DNA of 64,000 bases, taken from the NCBI RefSeq assembly GCF_000002235.5, contig NW_022145594.1, forward strand, positions 16,494,501 to 16,558,500, given 5' to 3'. Source of the DNA: Strongylocentrotus purpuratus (Eukaryota > Echinodermata > Echinoidea > Camarodonta > Strongylocentrotidae). The notes under the pieces are model-generated. The model was not told the origin of the DNA and searched no databases. It was given only the letters and a program-made list of their open reading frames with translations. Position 1 is the stretch's first letter. Every line of letters begins with the position of its first letter. Both the position numbers and the translations under genes were made by a program. This document shows positions 1-11,569 of this stretch, piece by piece.

Positions 1-116
1 TGTGTTTGGGTATGTGTGTGTTTGTTCGTTTGTGTGTGTGTGCGTGTGTGTGTGCGTGTGTGTATGTGTGTTGTGTGTTGTGTGTTAGTGCGTGCGCGAT
101 AGCGCGCGCTTGCGTA
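1..116. repeat. (TG)n-rich microsatellite
   Basis: Imperfect TG/CG dinucleotide repeat running from the window edge to the first unique sequence. It contains no gene. The tract just after it (about 169-183) is a run of C where the left arm of the next element appears to have lost its outer end. Confidence 0.9.
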
Positions 117-639
117 AATTAGTGTGGGCGTGTGCTCGTGCTAGTATGTGATGCCTCCCGCCGATCATCCCCCCCCCCCCCCCACTCCTCGGTACGGATT
201 TACGCCCCTGCTACAGAAGGTCACACGATGGCACCCGAACCACTCACGAAGGCAATACGAAGATGTGAATTTGTAATAAGAAGTGTACCCTCAGGCCACA
301 CGAAGGCCACACAATGGCTACACGACGTCGTATTAAGAATACGAAGCGTTCCAACTAGGTCACGAAGGTGTCACGTGACCTCCCGATGGTATGAAACCTT
401 CGACCGACGCTGGGAAATTAAATTGCTGATCGGAAATTAATGATGCTCAGAGCAGGGGCGTCGGAGCGACTTCCAAATTGGGGGACGGGACCAACAAAAA
501 AGGGCACTTTCTTGAAAAAGAAAGGTACCTCTCATAACGGAAGACTGAAAAGACCTTTGATAAGTAACATAATTATATCATCTATGAAATCAATGCGAGT
601 GAGTGTAGCGAGCGAGCTTTGGGAGAAATTGCCCTAATA

Positions 640-1382
640 TTCACTTTAAATTAGGGGCACGTTTAAAAAGAGAAGAAATGGGGGCACTTATCGAAAAGGA
701 TAAGACACTTATTACAAAAGCACTTATGAGAATGGTAAATGGGAATTTGTCGACGGAATTGCGGCATCCATCAGATTTTGATAGAGGCATTCATAAGAGT
801 TGAAAATGGCAATTAATGAAAAGCGATAGGTCCCTTATTAGAAAGGAAAAGGGGCACGTATCATTGTTAACAAGGAAATTATCAGAGGTGTAAAGGGGCA
901 TTTATCGCCCCTGAAAAGAGGCACTGAATATATATATGAAAAGGGGTTCTTTTGAGAATAAAAAGGGACACTTTTAATAGGTGAAAAGGGGGCATTTATG
1001 AGAAGGGGAAGGAGCTCTTTTGTTCTAATGGGAAAACTTATCATACGGAAAAGGGGGCACTTATTAGATTGGGAAAGGGGCACACGTGGAAGTAAAAGGT
1101 GTGCTTATGGGAGTTAAAGTGGGTAGTTATTAAAAGCGAAGAGGCACTTCCTACAAAGGAAAAGAGGCACTGGTCAAAGGAAAAGAGGCACTGGTCAAAG
1201 TAAAAGAGGCACCTCTAAAATTTGAATAGGGTAATTATCAGAGGTGAAGAGGGCACTTGTCAAAACAGAAATGAAACTTTTTAAGGTAAAATGGGCCCTT
1301 TTGCTCTGTAAATATGGCACTTCTTACGAAGTTATAAGGGCACTTTTCCTACGTAAGAAAGGGAACTTTTGAGGTACTTGAA
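640..1382. repeat. Left-arm minisatellite of the foldback element
   Basis: Degenerate tandem repeat with a core resembling AAAAGGGGCACTTAT, recurring roughly every 30-45 bases. It is the inverted partner of 2738-3600. Open frames across it read as repeated CPF/APF-like peptides and are not genes. Confidence 0.8.
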
Positions 1383-2101
1383 AAAGCCTCTGGCTATGAG
1401 GCTGGCTTTTTATATTCATTTATTCATTCATTCAAAATAGTTTATTTCATATAAAATTTTCATCGCGGCGTTTAGCCGAATTACAGAAGTTTACAAACAA
1501 AATTAAAAACACATAATGTAATATAAAACATTGCATAACATGATATATTGAATCTGAAAAACAAATCAGTATAGATACGAGAAATATAGCTTATTGCAAC
1601 ATATGTCCACGTTAAAATGACACATGGGAAACGATTGAGCTACTTAAATTCGGCTGTCTTCGCCGACACCGTGGTCCCATTTGAATGTCATCGTACTATA
1701 ATACGATGGCTACACGATGGCATTGCGAGGGTTTCACGTAGTCGTGTTGCCTTCCGAAGACATTCGGGCAACTTCTTGTTTCCTTCGTATTGTCTTCATG
1801 AGGTGATAAATGTCCGATGGCACCGATGATCACACGAAGTAATTACGAAGATTACACGATATGACAAGATGCCCTCACGATGGCCTTACGAAGGGCAAAA
1901 TGGACACACGAATACAACACTAAAATGAACCATCGCAAGGTCTTCGGGCAATTTTTTGGCACGCCAAAGATTTTGCCACCGCTCACGAAGTTGCTGCCGG
2001 AGCCTGAAAAATCCACCGGCGGCCACACGATTGCTTCAGATGCCCTCACGAATGGCCCGATTGGCCCGATGTGTTTACGATCAGAGCCCAATTTAGAATT
2101 T

Positions 2102-2155
2102 TCCTTCATCGTGTGTCGATCTTATGTCATCTTCGGGACAGTGTGACGCGGGCAT
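2102..2155 (+). repeat. Second copy of the foldback terminus, inside the loop
   Basis: A 54 bp block ending in GTGTGACGCGGGCAT that matches the extreme right end of the element at 4380-4433 in the same orientation, with only a few differences. Confidence 0.75.
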
Positions 2156-2737
2156 GAGCGATGGCAAAAATCTTTGGCGTGCCAAAGAATTGCCCGATGA
2201 CCTCGCGAAGGTTCATGTTCGTGTTGCATTCGTGTGTCCATGTTGCCCTTCGTAAGGCCATCGTGAGGGCATCTTGTCAAATCGTTTCATCTTCGTAATT
2301 ACTTCGTGTGATCATCGGTGCCATCGGGCATTTATCGCCTCACGAAGACAATACGATGGAAACAAGAAGCTGCCCGAATGTCTTCGGAAGGCAACACGAC
2401 TACGTGAAGCCCTCGCAATGCCATCGTGTAGCCATCGTATTATAGTACGATGGCATCCAGATGGGACCACGGTGTCGGCGAAGACAGCCGAATTTAAGTA
2501 GCTCAGGCGTTTCCCATGTGTCATGATAACGTGGACATACGTTGCAATAAGCTATAATTCTCGTATTTATACTAATTTTTTTTTTTTATTCAATATATTA
2601 TTTATGCAATGTTATATATTACATTATGTGTTATTAATTATTTTGTAAACTTGTGTAATTAACTAAACGCCGCGTTGAAAGTTTTATTTGAAATAAACCG
2701 TTTTGAATGAATGAATAAATGAATATAAAAAGCCAGC

Positions 2738-3600
2738 CTCATAGCTAAAGTGCCCTTTCTGACGTAGGAGGAGTGCCCCTATAACTTCGTAAAAATTGCC
2801 CCTTTTTACATAGGAAAAGGATACATTTTACCTTAAAAAGTGCCCCTATTACTTTTTCTCCCAATGATAAGTGCCCCTTTTATTTTGACACTTGCCCCTT
2901 TTCCTTCAACAAGTCCCCATTTCGATTTTGACCCTTTACCTCCGATAATTACCCTATTCAAATTTGAGAGGTGCCCCTTTTACTTTGAAGAAATTGCTCT
3001 TCCCCTTTTAATAGCTACCAATTATAACTCCGATAAGCGCACCTTTTTTTTTCACGTGTGCCCCTTTTCCAATCTAATAAGTGCCCCATTTTCCTTGTGA
3101 TAAGTACCCCCATTAAAACAAACGAGCTCCATCCCCTTCTCATAAATGCCCCCTTTTCACCTATTAAAATTGTCTCTTTTCATTCTCATAAGTACCCCTT
3201 CGGTGGTAAGCGCTTTATAAGTAACGTTTTTATTATTATTATTATTATTATTATCTGGTCAATACTTCTTTAATGGGCGATACATGCCCCTTTACACCTC
3301 TGACAATTTTCTTTTAAACTATGATACGTGCCCCTTTTCCTTTCTAATAAGGGACCTATCCCCTTTTCATGAATGCCCATTTTCAACTCTTATGAATGCC
3401 TCTATCAAAATATGATGGGTACCCCAACTCCGTCGACAAATACCCATTTACCATTCTCATAAGTGACTTTTTCAATGCATAGTGAGTGCTTCTTTTCAGA
3501 TATAAGAAATAGATGTCTTATCCTTTTCGATAAGTGTCCCATTTTCTTCTCTTTTAAACGTGCCCATACTGACTGCGAACAATTCCCCCTAAAGTTCACT
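2738..3600. repeat. Right-arm minisatellite of the foldback element
   Basis: Reverse-complement version of the left-arm array, core ATAAGTGCCCCTTTT, with an (ATT)n run at about 3230-3252 that the left arm lacks. The same core reappears at 56.1-56.4 kb. Confidence 0.8.
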
Positions 3601-4433
3601 TGCTACACTCACTCGCATTCATGAATGATATAATTATGTTACTTATCAAAGGTATTTTCAGTCTTCCGTTATGAGAATGTGAAGATATCCCCACCAGGAT
3701 TGGGTTTGTTCTCTTTATAAGATGTAATTTTTGAACTGCGACCTCACAAACCTCACAATTTTCCCTCGCTCGCATGTGAATATTCAGACCATCACACCCA
3801 ACTGCAAAGTATGATGCTTACACAAAATATTGTATGGTGTATAAAGAGAAATAAATATTGAAAGCATCCCAATTAATGTAACCACAATATAGGGGTATAT
3901 ACCAATGTCTAACAAATTGTATATTTTCGCTTTGAGATTCCCTTAAAGGGAAAAAAGGGCACTTTCTGGAGAAAAAAACAGGGCACCTACAGAGTTGCTT
4001 TTTCCAGAAAGTGCCCTTTTTTGTTGGTCCCGTCTCCCACGTTGGAAGTTGCTCCGTCGCCCCTGCTCTGAGCATCATTAATCTCCGATCAGCAATTGAA
4101 TTTTTCACTGTCGGTCGAAGGTTTTATATCATCGGGAGGTCACGTGACACCTTCGTGACCAAGTTGGAACGCATCGTACTCTCAATCCGACGTCGTGTAG
4201 CCATCGTGTGGCCTTCGTGTGACCTGCGGGTACCCTTCTTATTACAAATTCACATCTTCGTGTTGCCTTCGTGTGTGGTTCGGGTGCCATCGTGTGACCT
4301 TCTGTAGGCATCGTACTTGCTTCAGCTGTTGATTGGCTGTTGACCAAGTTCGGGGCCATCTTCGTGCGAAGGTCAAATTTCCTTCATCGTGTGTCCATCT
4401 TATGTCAACTTCGGGACAGTGTGACGCGGGCAT

Positions 4434-4664
4434 CACTCAATATATATATTTACAGAACATTCATGAAGCATTGAACATCAGACAAATCTAACAAACTAAA
4501 CAATAATCACCCGCCCTCCCCCCCCCCCCCCCCTCCACACACATATGCCATGCCGATTTAGGTAATTCAAGTTAGGCAGCCTTAATCCGCACCTGAACAA
4601 TAGAATCATGGCAAGCCGGACAAAAGCGATCAAACTAGCGTTGAGTGGCCGAACGCGCGACTAC
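4434..4664. other. Unique spacer with poly-C run
   Basis: Short AT-rich spacer with a long C run at about 4516-4533. No gene or recognised repeat is visible. Confidence 0.6.
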
Positions 4665-4807
4665 TTAGGGGAGCCTTCCAAAGTTGCGACTGTGCCGCGA
4701 CGCGTCGGGGCGCAGAGCAGGATATGAGAACAAAGGAGGCGCCTTTATGCGCCCATTAGCGCCTTTTTGCGTCGGATAGGAGAGGACTTCAGTTGGTTGC
4801 CAGCTCA

Positions 4808-5960
4808 TTAAAATCTGGCTATTGTTTGGAGTCTCATTGTTACGAAATTACCCCGCCGGGGCGCGCCCCGGTGAAGCACTTGACATTTGTGAATGGGAGC
4901 TTAAACTTTGAATAGCTTTCGCGCCCTTTCGCGCCCGGTCCGGCGCATTAGTTATTCATGTAGTGCCCGCTTGTTTGTCGCTCTCGTCTTGCGAGATTTG
5001 ACTCTGAAAAGCATTACTTTGGCTACTGATTTGTTTTAATATTATTTTACGTACATGACATTGGTTACAATGTTTGTTTATTTTCCTCTCAACATCGGAG
5101 TTCTGTAGGCGTTAACGTTGGCATGATTGTTCATTTTTTCATCTCCTCCTGTTCTGTTCATGTTTGTGTTCAATATACTGTATCAATTTTAATACAAATT
5201 GATTTGTTCACGAAAAAAAACAAATTTATTCTATACTTTGATACCCCACTCTCTCTGACATTGTTTTCCTCGTGCATGTTTTGACACTTTAATTGTAATT
5301 TTATATTTCCTTATTAGCGATGTTATCGCATGTTTCGATTTTCTTGTTTTTTTTAAAACAATTTTTGTTGCATCTTGTAAACAGTTCTGTCGTATGATCA
5401 TTATAAATCATATAATTATATCATCAGTCTGTTATTTCAATACATAGATCCTTTGAATCTTCTTAAAATTAGAGAACGTATTTTAAAATCCGTGATGTTG
5501 AAAATGATACTTAATCAAGAATGTCGTAGTTTCTCCTTGAATTGGATTTAAAAAGCGTTTTATCTGTATTAACATGTTGTTAATGCAAATGATATCCGTT
5601 TTGTCGGGAACATCATCAATATGTTTCGTTTAAGGAAGACGCTCATTTTCAGAATGTTCTTTCTTTGCAAAACACTAATGTTACGAAAAAAATTAAATAC
5701 ACTGTACCCGTATCATCGGGGATATCGCAAAACTCCCAGGGAGATTATCAATTGCAAATCAACATAGTAAATTATGCCTAAATCGTAAGAATAGAGCATG
5801 CATTAAAAAAGAAGAGAGTTACCAGGAAATGATGTTTGAAATTTCACCCCGAACATATCTCAAGAAGAAATTAGTTTATCATTCTGTGTCAGAGAATTTT
5901 ATCGAATATTTCTTTGTGACGACGGGGGGGGGGGGGGGGGGGGTTACATCCGCGGCCAGT
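4808..5960. repeat. Internal duplication, copy 1
   Basis: Diverged direct repeat of 6464-7462. Shared landmarks include CTGGCTATTGTTTGGAG (4816 and 6472), a GCGCATTAGTTATTCATGTA-like stretch (4944 and 6713) and GTTGGCATGATTGTTCATTT (5117 and 6891). A run of about 19 G lies at 5924-5943. Confidence 0.75.
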
Positions 5961-6463
5961 TTTAGATCTAGGTCATTGTTAAGAAGAACTAAAATACGTA
6001 TATATTGTGCTGAATAGGGGCCACGTGTTATCGAAAGAGTGTAGTGCGTTCTAGAACAAATACAAGCCATGGCAATTCGTTGAATTGCTTCTCGTAACAG
6101 AACTGTCTCACTGTCTAAATAAGGATCCATCCGGGGGATCCATCATGCACGTGTTGGTATCAAGTAGTAAACGGAATTAATAATGATTGCGTTGTTTTGG
6201 GACATTTTTTTTCGGGGGGGGGGGGGGGGTAGCCCTTATTCTTCTTCTACTGGTTCATCAAGAAACACAAATAGTGCTGAAATTTTCCGCAATCCCTTTA
6301 GCGCCGAGGGTAGAAAAGCCTTTAGAAAAGTCAGCTGGACAATAGCAATTTAATGTTGGTCAAACAATCAGCGAGAAATACTGGGCAAACAGATATTAGC
6401 CCACGTCTTCAATATAACCAGGGAATCCCGATATAACTAAGCACATGCTCACAATATGAATAT

Positions 6464-7462
6464 CAAATCTGGCTATTGTTTGGAGACTCATTGTTACTGT
6501 CTGGTAAAGGGGTACTTTTCACGCACCAAAGTCCGGCTCGTCTAGTACACACAAATCCGGCCCGTATTGACTTTACACACTGGAGGGAAAATGCATATGC
6601 GTACCCTACATAACACTCATTGGGGATGGGGGGGGGGGGGCTGCGCTTAAAGGCGAAGCGCTTTTTGTGAATTGTGAATTTGTGAATTTGAAAAGCTTTC
6701 GCGCCCGTTCCTACGCATTAGTTATTCATGTAATCCCCGCGTGTGTGTCCGCTCTCGTCTTGAAAGATTTGACTCTAAAATTTTCACTTTGGCTACTGAT
6801 ATGTTTTATTATTATTTTACGTACAAGACATTGATTTAGATTGTTGTTCTGATTGTTTATTTCCCTCCCAAACATCGAAGTTGTGTTGACGTTGGCATGA
6901 TTGTTCATTTATGTTCATTAATGTGTTCAATACTTGTATTATATTAATTTCTTCACGAACAAAACAAAAACGATATGTATAATTGTATTCCTTCTGTATG
7001 TTTTGACACATTATTTGTTTCATATTACATTTATTTTGTTCTGTCATCCGATCAAAATAGGTCATATATCTATATCATCACTCTGTTCTTTCTCATGCAA
7101 GATCGATTTAAAGAATAGAAACGTAGGTTCTCTAAATCTTCGCAAAATCAGCTATTGTATTTAAATACCCGTGATTTAAAAATGATACTTATAATCAAAG
7201 AGATTGAAAGATTCTGCTTGAAATAAGATTATAGGGTGTTTATAAATATGTCATACAAAACAAACAAACATCTGCAAATTAAAGATATTACAATAATGAT
7301 AATCGTATTGTCGGGAGCCAGCATCATCAAAACGTTTCGGTAGATGGAACAATTCGAAATCGCCTATCTGTTCCAAACATGAAATTCGATCGAATATTTC
7401 TTCGCGAAGAAACTGTATTGGTGGTGGCATTTGTCGTAACAATTTGTTATCGTCAATGTTCG
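6464..7462. repeat. Internal duplication, copy 2
   Basis: Direct repeat partner of 4808-5960, co-linear across about 1 kb with many substitutions and indels, so the duplication is old. It contains the minus-strand frame at 7251-7481 mentioned for the host element; the corresponding region of copy 1 is interrupted. Confidence 0.75.
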
Positions 7463-8289
7463 TGACGTTTTGACGTTTCATAATTGTTAGCTAGCGCTAG
7501 TAAAGTCTTTTGTTTTAACGTGCACTGTATATAGTTATAAGGCCTGAACACGTCATGTTCACATTGGGTGTTATATAGCATACGGATATTATAGTACATG
7601 TAACTTTTAAAAGCACTTTGTTTTTGCAACGCAATGACAAAAGACAGCTCTTTGAGCAGCTAATAGTTGTTGCGCCCATTGTTCCGCTCATAGGCGGCTA
7701 TTCCCAATTACCGGGCATTATTTGTTATTGTATCATTAGTTAAGTTTATTAATCTATTCATGTTTTCTATTTATTTATTTAGTTTTGGGGAGGGGGGATG
7801 TCGTTTTACGAATTCATGACCCTTATACATAATGACCATGTTCTCAAATTACGAATAGCGGTCTTCATGAATAGTTGTCCAATGAACAGCGGTCCTTATA
7901 ACTAGCGAGCGGAGCCCTCTTGATTGGCCTCTGCCATTTTGGTCCGGCCGTTCACTTCGCCGCCCCTCCCTCACACACACACATAATACGCAACCTTAAT
8001 GTGTAGCTAAACAAGAATCTATAGCAAGTCGGACAATTATAGCGATCAAACAATAGCCTTGCTCGGCCGCATGAAATCCTGCCACGGCATTCTATGTTTT
8101 TACCTTTAGAGCAAACTTTTCTTTTGTATTCGCTCCATAGAACTCTACTTTATCTTACAGCGAGGTAAAATGAAAAGAGCGTCATCATGAGTAGATCTAT
8201 TGTTTGATGTTATCCTTCTTCTCCCTAGTTAAGCCAAACCTTCAATTTAGGCCTATCCATAAAAGGTAGCTTTCTGTACCGTTCGCTTT

Positions 8290-8487
8290 TTTTTCCTGAC
8301 TGCTATATGAAGCATGTGTATGCTCTGAATTAGGCAAACAGGGGACCGGCGGGTTTAAGATCCTCTCCGAACGAAATGTAATGTTGAGTTATGCCTTACC
8401 ATAGCATATCGACTTGGTTTCTAACCAGGGAGCTCCCGGTTACGAGCTGCTCTGCTCTACCGCTGGGCTATAGCGCCTCCCTCCTTT
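8290..8487 (-). mobile_element. tRNA-derived SINE, copy 1
   Basis: On the minus strand the head reads like a tRNA: a box-A-like segment TAGCCCAGCGGTAGAGC and a box-B-like GGTTAGAAACC. It is followed by a body (GTCGATATGCTAT, then GCATACACATG and TAGCAGTCA) shared with the copy at 10.74-10.93 kb. The shared non-tRNA body argues for a SINE rather than a tRNA gene. Confidence 0.65.
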
Positions 8488-8934
8488 TAAAAAGATCTTT
8501 TAAAATTTGCCGTTTTTTTTTTTTTAGAATAAGAATCGAAACATGTTTGGTATGTTTTTGTATCTGTGCATTAAGATTTCAAAATTTCACTTTCACCACG
8601 TAATTATACAAATCTACGAATAAATGTTTCGAATAGTGTTAGAGCAGAAATCAATGTTTGTATTTGTGTCCCTGCCCGTTTTGCGATCATTTAGTACATG
8701 TAGCGCAAAGTAGAAGTCGAATGATAAATTATCATCATGAACTGATTAATGTTTTGTATTGCATTTCCAATTGCTGCTCAACTTTATCACCATCAGGCTA
8801 CGCTTGTTTGTTCACATCTTCATGACACACATGTTTTATAATCTCGATTTAGTTCCCGGACTCTTTTTTCTATTTATTCCACTTTTAAAAAGAGCTATGG
8901 AATTATTATGATTTAAAACGCCTTTTGGACGGGC

Positions 8935-9500
8935 AATTTTCGAAGGCAAATCTCGGGCGTGAAATCCTGCCACGGCGTTTTATGTTTTTTTTTTCCCTGA
9001 GGCCACTTAACAAAATATACATGTTTAGCGTCCCCGCCCGCTTCCTTTTTGGGGGCAGCCTCCTATTTTTTTTGGGGGGGGGGAAATTTGTTTTATTTTT
9101 GTATTTTATTTAATTTATTTTTTTAAATAATTTTTGAAAAAAAAACATGAAAAACAATACTAAAATGGATCTATTACTGATTTTGTTTAAAAGTTAAAAA
9201 ATGTCGGCGGCCATCTTGAAAAATAGCCCGACTGTCAGGGAAAATATACCGAGCGGCCATTTTGAGCGGCCATTTTGAAAAAAAAGAAAAAAAGAGAGGG
9301 CCTCCTCCTTCCTAGTTTTCGAGAAAACAGGACACTAATAAAAAAAAAATTATTTTGCCTTAGAGCGAACTTTTCTTTTGTATTCGCTCCGTAAAACTCT
9401 GCTTTATCAAACAGCGAGGTGAAATGAAAAGAGCGTCATCTTGAGTAAATCGTTTGTTTGATGTTATCCTTCTTATCCCTAATAAGCAAACTTTCAATTT
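8935..9500. repeat. Direct repeat of 8055-8260, split by a MITE
   Basis: Sequence from GTGAAATCCTGCCACGGC onward repeats that at 8070-8250. This copy is interrupted at 9001-9359 by a MITE, and the uninterrupted copy shows the pre-insertion state (around 8101-8112). After the MITE, homology resumes with AGAGCGAACTTTTCTTTTG. Confidence 0.75.
9001..9359. mobile_element. GGCC-ended MITE, copy 1
   Basis: Begins GGCC and soon reads ACATGTTTAGCGTCC; it ends with a decayed inverted version and GCC. Flanks are TGA and TTA, compatible with a three-base TNA-type duplication after mutation. The interior carries GGCCATTTTGAGCGGCCATT and CGGCGGCCATCTTG. It shares ends and interior, in opposite orientation, with 39702-40148. 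Confidence 0.7.
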
Positions 9501-10264
9501 ATTAGAACCAAGTCATGGGAGGAGAAAAAAAAGGATTTGACTGACAAAATATAAATTCTTCCAAGCTCAGGCTGTGGCAATGTGCAACGCGTAGCGTGAA
9601 TATGAATGACGGAAGAGAAAGATAATTCCTTTGTCCATTATACGACGCTAGAATCATATCGCGATGTGGGAATTATACAAATATGTTGATAATCATTCAA
9701 ATTACAAACATACACAAGCGACCCAAACAGTAATCAATTTGCCGACTATAACCGCATACATGTAGTCATTCACATCATTCCTCTTCAATTGTTTGTTGTT
9801 GGGGACAATTAAGCTCGCAATTAACCAACCATTAATCGTACATAGTCATCTTTATTTCACATTTCATACAGTCGTCACAAAAATTAAATGGAGGCGTATT
9901 AAACCCAACAAAAATAAATCATAATTTATTCTGATCAAGATGAACGAGTGTGTTGATTGCCCCCCAAAACAAAGACGATCCCACCAGACAAGTTCATGCT
10001 GTGCTGTAGTAATGTACATCGCAAAGCTTCGCCACAATGATTGGAAAGGTAATACCCCGCCCGTTACGACGCAAAACGGCGCGAGAAGAATAGATCGCGA
10101 CGCGAGAAGAATACATCATTTTTTTTTACAAACAATGGAAAGTTTATCAGAACGAAAACCGGAGGAGGGGAAGACAGGCTTTGGCCGACAAATACTTTCT
10201 GTATATCAAGTTTAAGCTGTACCGCGCATCACGAGCGAGAACAATGACGGGAGAGATAATCTTC
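9500..10264. other. Interior of the 5.8 kb element, no gene
   Basis: AT-rich DNA with no convincing coding region. The frame at 9940-10215 has no recognisable domain and runs into the GCGC-rich sub-terminal zone. Confidence 0.5.
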
Positions 10265-10734
10265 CATCGCCTGGTGGGGCGCAAAAGGGCGCAAGAAGAA
10301 TAGAGCGGGTTTATACTAACAATAGACAGTTTCTTTTCATATGCAAGAATCAGGTGAGGGTGACTATTGCGCCCCTTCGCGCCCCTTTGCGCCTCAATGC
10401 GTCTCTTGGGACGCGACTGTTCTATTCATCGCGCCCCGACGCGTCCGGGCACAGTCGCAACTTTGGAAGGCTCCCCTTATAGTAAAATGCTACTAGTATA
10501 TAACAACAGATGCTTAGCTGTTGAGTTCACCGTTGATTTGTTTGTTATTATTTATATCTATTCAGTCCCCAAATAACCGATAAAGGTGTACGTTAGATAT
10601 ATACATTGTCGCTCATAAAGTTCGAATATTTTTTTGTTACCCCAATTTATGGAATTATTTTGACAATGTTTTATTCCTAATAGATCTAGATAAAAGTATA
10701 CATCCTGAGATGTTATTGAATAATAGTTTGCCAG

Positions 10735-10935
10735 TGTTTGTTTTGCGTGACTGCTAAATCATGTGTATGCTACTATGCTTATAAACGAGGGTACCTACGC
10801 CCTTAAGTCATAAATGACAGTACTGAGGATTAATGCCCAACAAAAGGGCACTAATATAGCTTATCGACACGGTTTTGATCCTGGGGCCTCACAGTTACGA
10901 GGCCATTGCTTTGCCACTGAACCATGACTGTACGC
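10735..10935 (-). mobile_element. tRNA-derived SINE, copy 2
   Basis: Minus-strand homologue of the SINE at 8290-8487. The head contains TTCAGTGGCAAAGC (A-box region) and GGATCAAAACC (B-box region), followed by GTCGATAAGCTAT and the shared 3' block with GCATACACATG. It lies just outside the right TIR of the 5.8 kb element, and its head abuts the next inverted-repeat element. Confidence 0.65.
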
Positions 10936-11209
10936 AGCCGTGTTTAGGGTAGGGGGCAGTTCCCACAAATTAAAAAAAAGCAAAGAAATTGCAATAAATT
11001 ATCAATAATTCATTAACTTTCCAACCGGTCCCCAACAGAAAAAAATCTGCTGTATGCCCATGCCTTGAGCCATAATGCATGGCCGTACAGAGGATTTCGT
11101 TATGTTGGGGACCGGGGTAAAATGCAATAAATTATTGATAATTTATTGCATTTTCTTTTCTTTTTTTTATTTGTGGGAACTGCCCCCTACCCTAACCCCC
11201 GCTGCGTAC
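10930..11209. mobile_element. 280 bp inverted-repeat MITE
   Basis: The left end GTACGCAGC followed by TTAGGGTAGGGGGCAGTTCC is matched in reverse complement at 11168-11209. A second inner pair (GCAATAAATTATCAATAA and its complement) makes the element largely self-complementary. No open frame. Confidence 0.75.
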
Positions 11210-11569
11210 AATTATTTATAATCCAAATTTATGATCCTAACACCATTTTTGTTTCCATGGGCGCATTAAACAGTATTGCATGGATTTCACGAACAATACA
11301 TGGGTAAAAGGTTCCCTTTTGGTCATCGACCCCCTCCCCCCCCCCCCCCCATCTCTATTTCTCTCTCTTTCTCATTCTTCCTCTCCCTTTCAAACGTGCC
11401 TACTATCGTATGGCTACGTTGCGTTTACATTTTATGCGCTGTATTAAAGTGATGGTGATAGATTTAGAGCGAAATAATCGAAATTATATAACGAATTATA
11501 TTAAACTGGGAAACAAGAACAGCAAAATGGCAGTGCTGATTAATTGAGAGGTTGCAAAATGTATCTGAA
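11210..11569. other. Spacer with C-run and CT-rich tract
   Basis: Contains a C run near 11337-11350 and a pyrimidine-rich stretch. No gene seen. Confidence 0.5.

Larger units (their letters stand above)
187..4433. mobile_element. Giant foldback (palindromic) element, TU/FB-like
   Basis: The left arm (about 187-1976) is the reverse complement of the right arm (about 2160-4433), with a loop of about 180 bp. Matching blocks, outside to inside: 205-530 with 4000-4310, minisatellite 640-1382 with 2738-3600, 1385-1830 with 2290-2745, and 1855-1976 with 2160-2290. The inner blocks around 1617-1829 and 2312-2524 are nearly identical in reverse complement. Long inverted repeats built partly of short tandem repeats are the hallmark of foldback elements (Drosophila FB, sea-urchin TU); that family link is an inference. 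No transposase frame is present, so the copy is non-autonomous. The right end carries about 120 bp (4310-4433) not seen at the left end, which is truncated beside a poly-C run. The outer and inner blocks are rich in CACGAAGG and CACGATGG words. Confidence 0.8.
4668..10476. mobile_element. 5.8 kb element with 46 bp TIRs and TTA duplication (PIF/Harbinger-like ends)
   Basis: The left end reads GGGGAGCCTTCCAAAGTTGC and continues to about 4713. The right end (10431-10476) is its reverse complement with about two mismatches in 46 bases. Both ends are flanked by TTA (4665-4667 and 10477-10479), a three-base duplication of the TWA type typical of PIF/Harbinger transposons. Sub-terminal DNA at both ends is rich in GCGCC words (4735-4770, 10265-10440). 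No intact transposase is seen. One weak minus-strand frame at 7251-7481 has a stretch loosely like the N-terminal part of Harbinger transposases, but that is only suggestive. The interior is a composite of duplicated segments, a SINE and a MITE, so the copy is non-autonomous or heavily decayed. Confidence 0.7.

Noticed and set aside
132..440. 102-codon frame near the window start
   Set aside because: It crosses the poly-C run and foldback end sequence and its inverted twin is not maintained as an open frame.
640..1382. Possible CRISPR-like array
   Set aside because: Repeats are degenerate, spacers are not unique or uniform, and the context is a eukaryotic foldback element.
1617..1829. 70-codon frame and its inverted twin at 2312-2524 (minus)
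   Set aside because: Nearly identical translations result from the palindromic arms. There is no domain, and the sequence is made of CGAAG/CGATG words.
8415..8487. Functional tRNA gene on the minus strand
   Set aside because: Promoter boxes are present, but the cloverleaf is imperfect and a shared non-tRNA body follows, so SINE is the better call. The same applies to 10870-10930.
10945..10955. TTAGGG telomere-like word at a MITE end
   Set aside because: Only a single word at each end of an inverted repeat, with no tandem array.
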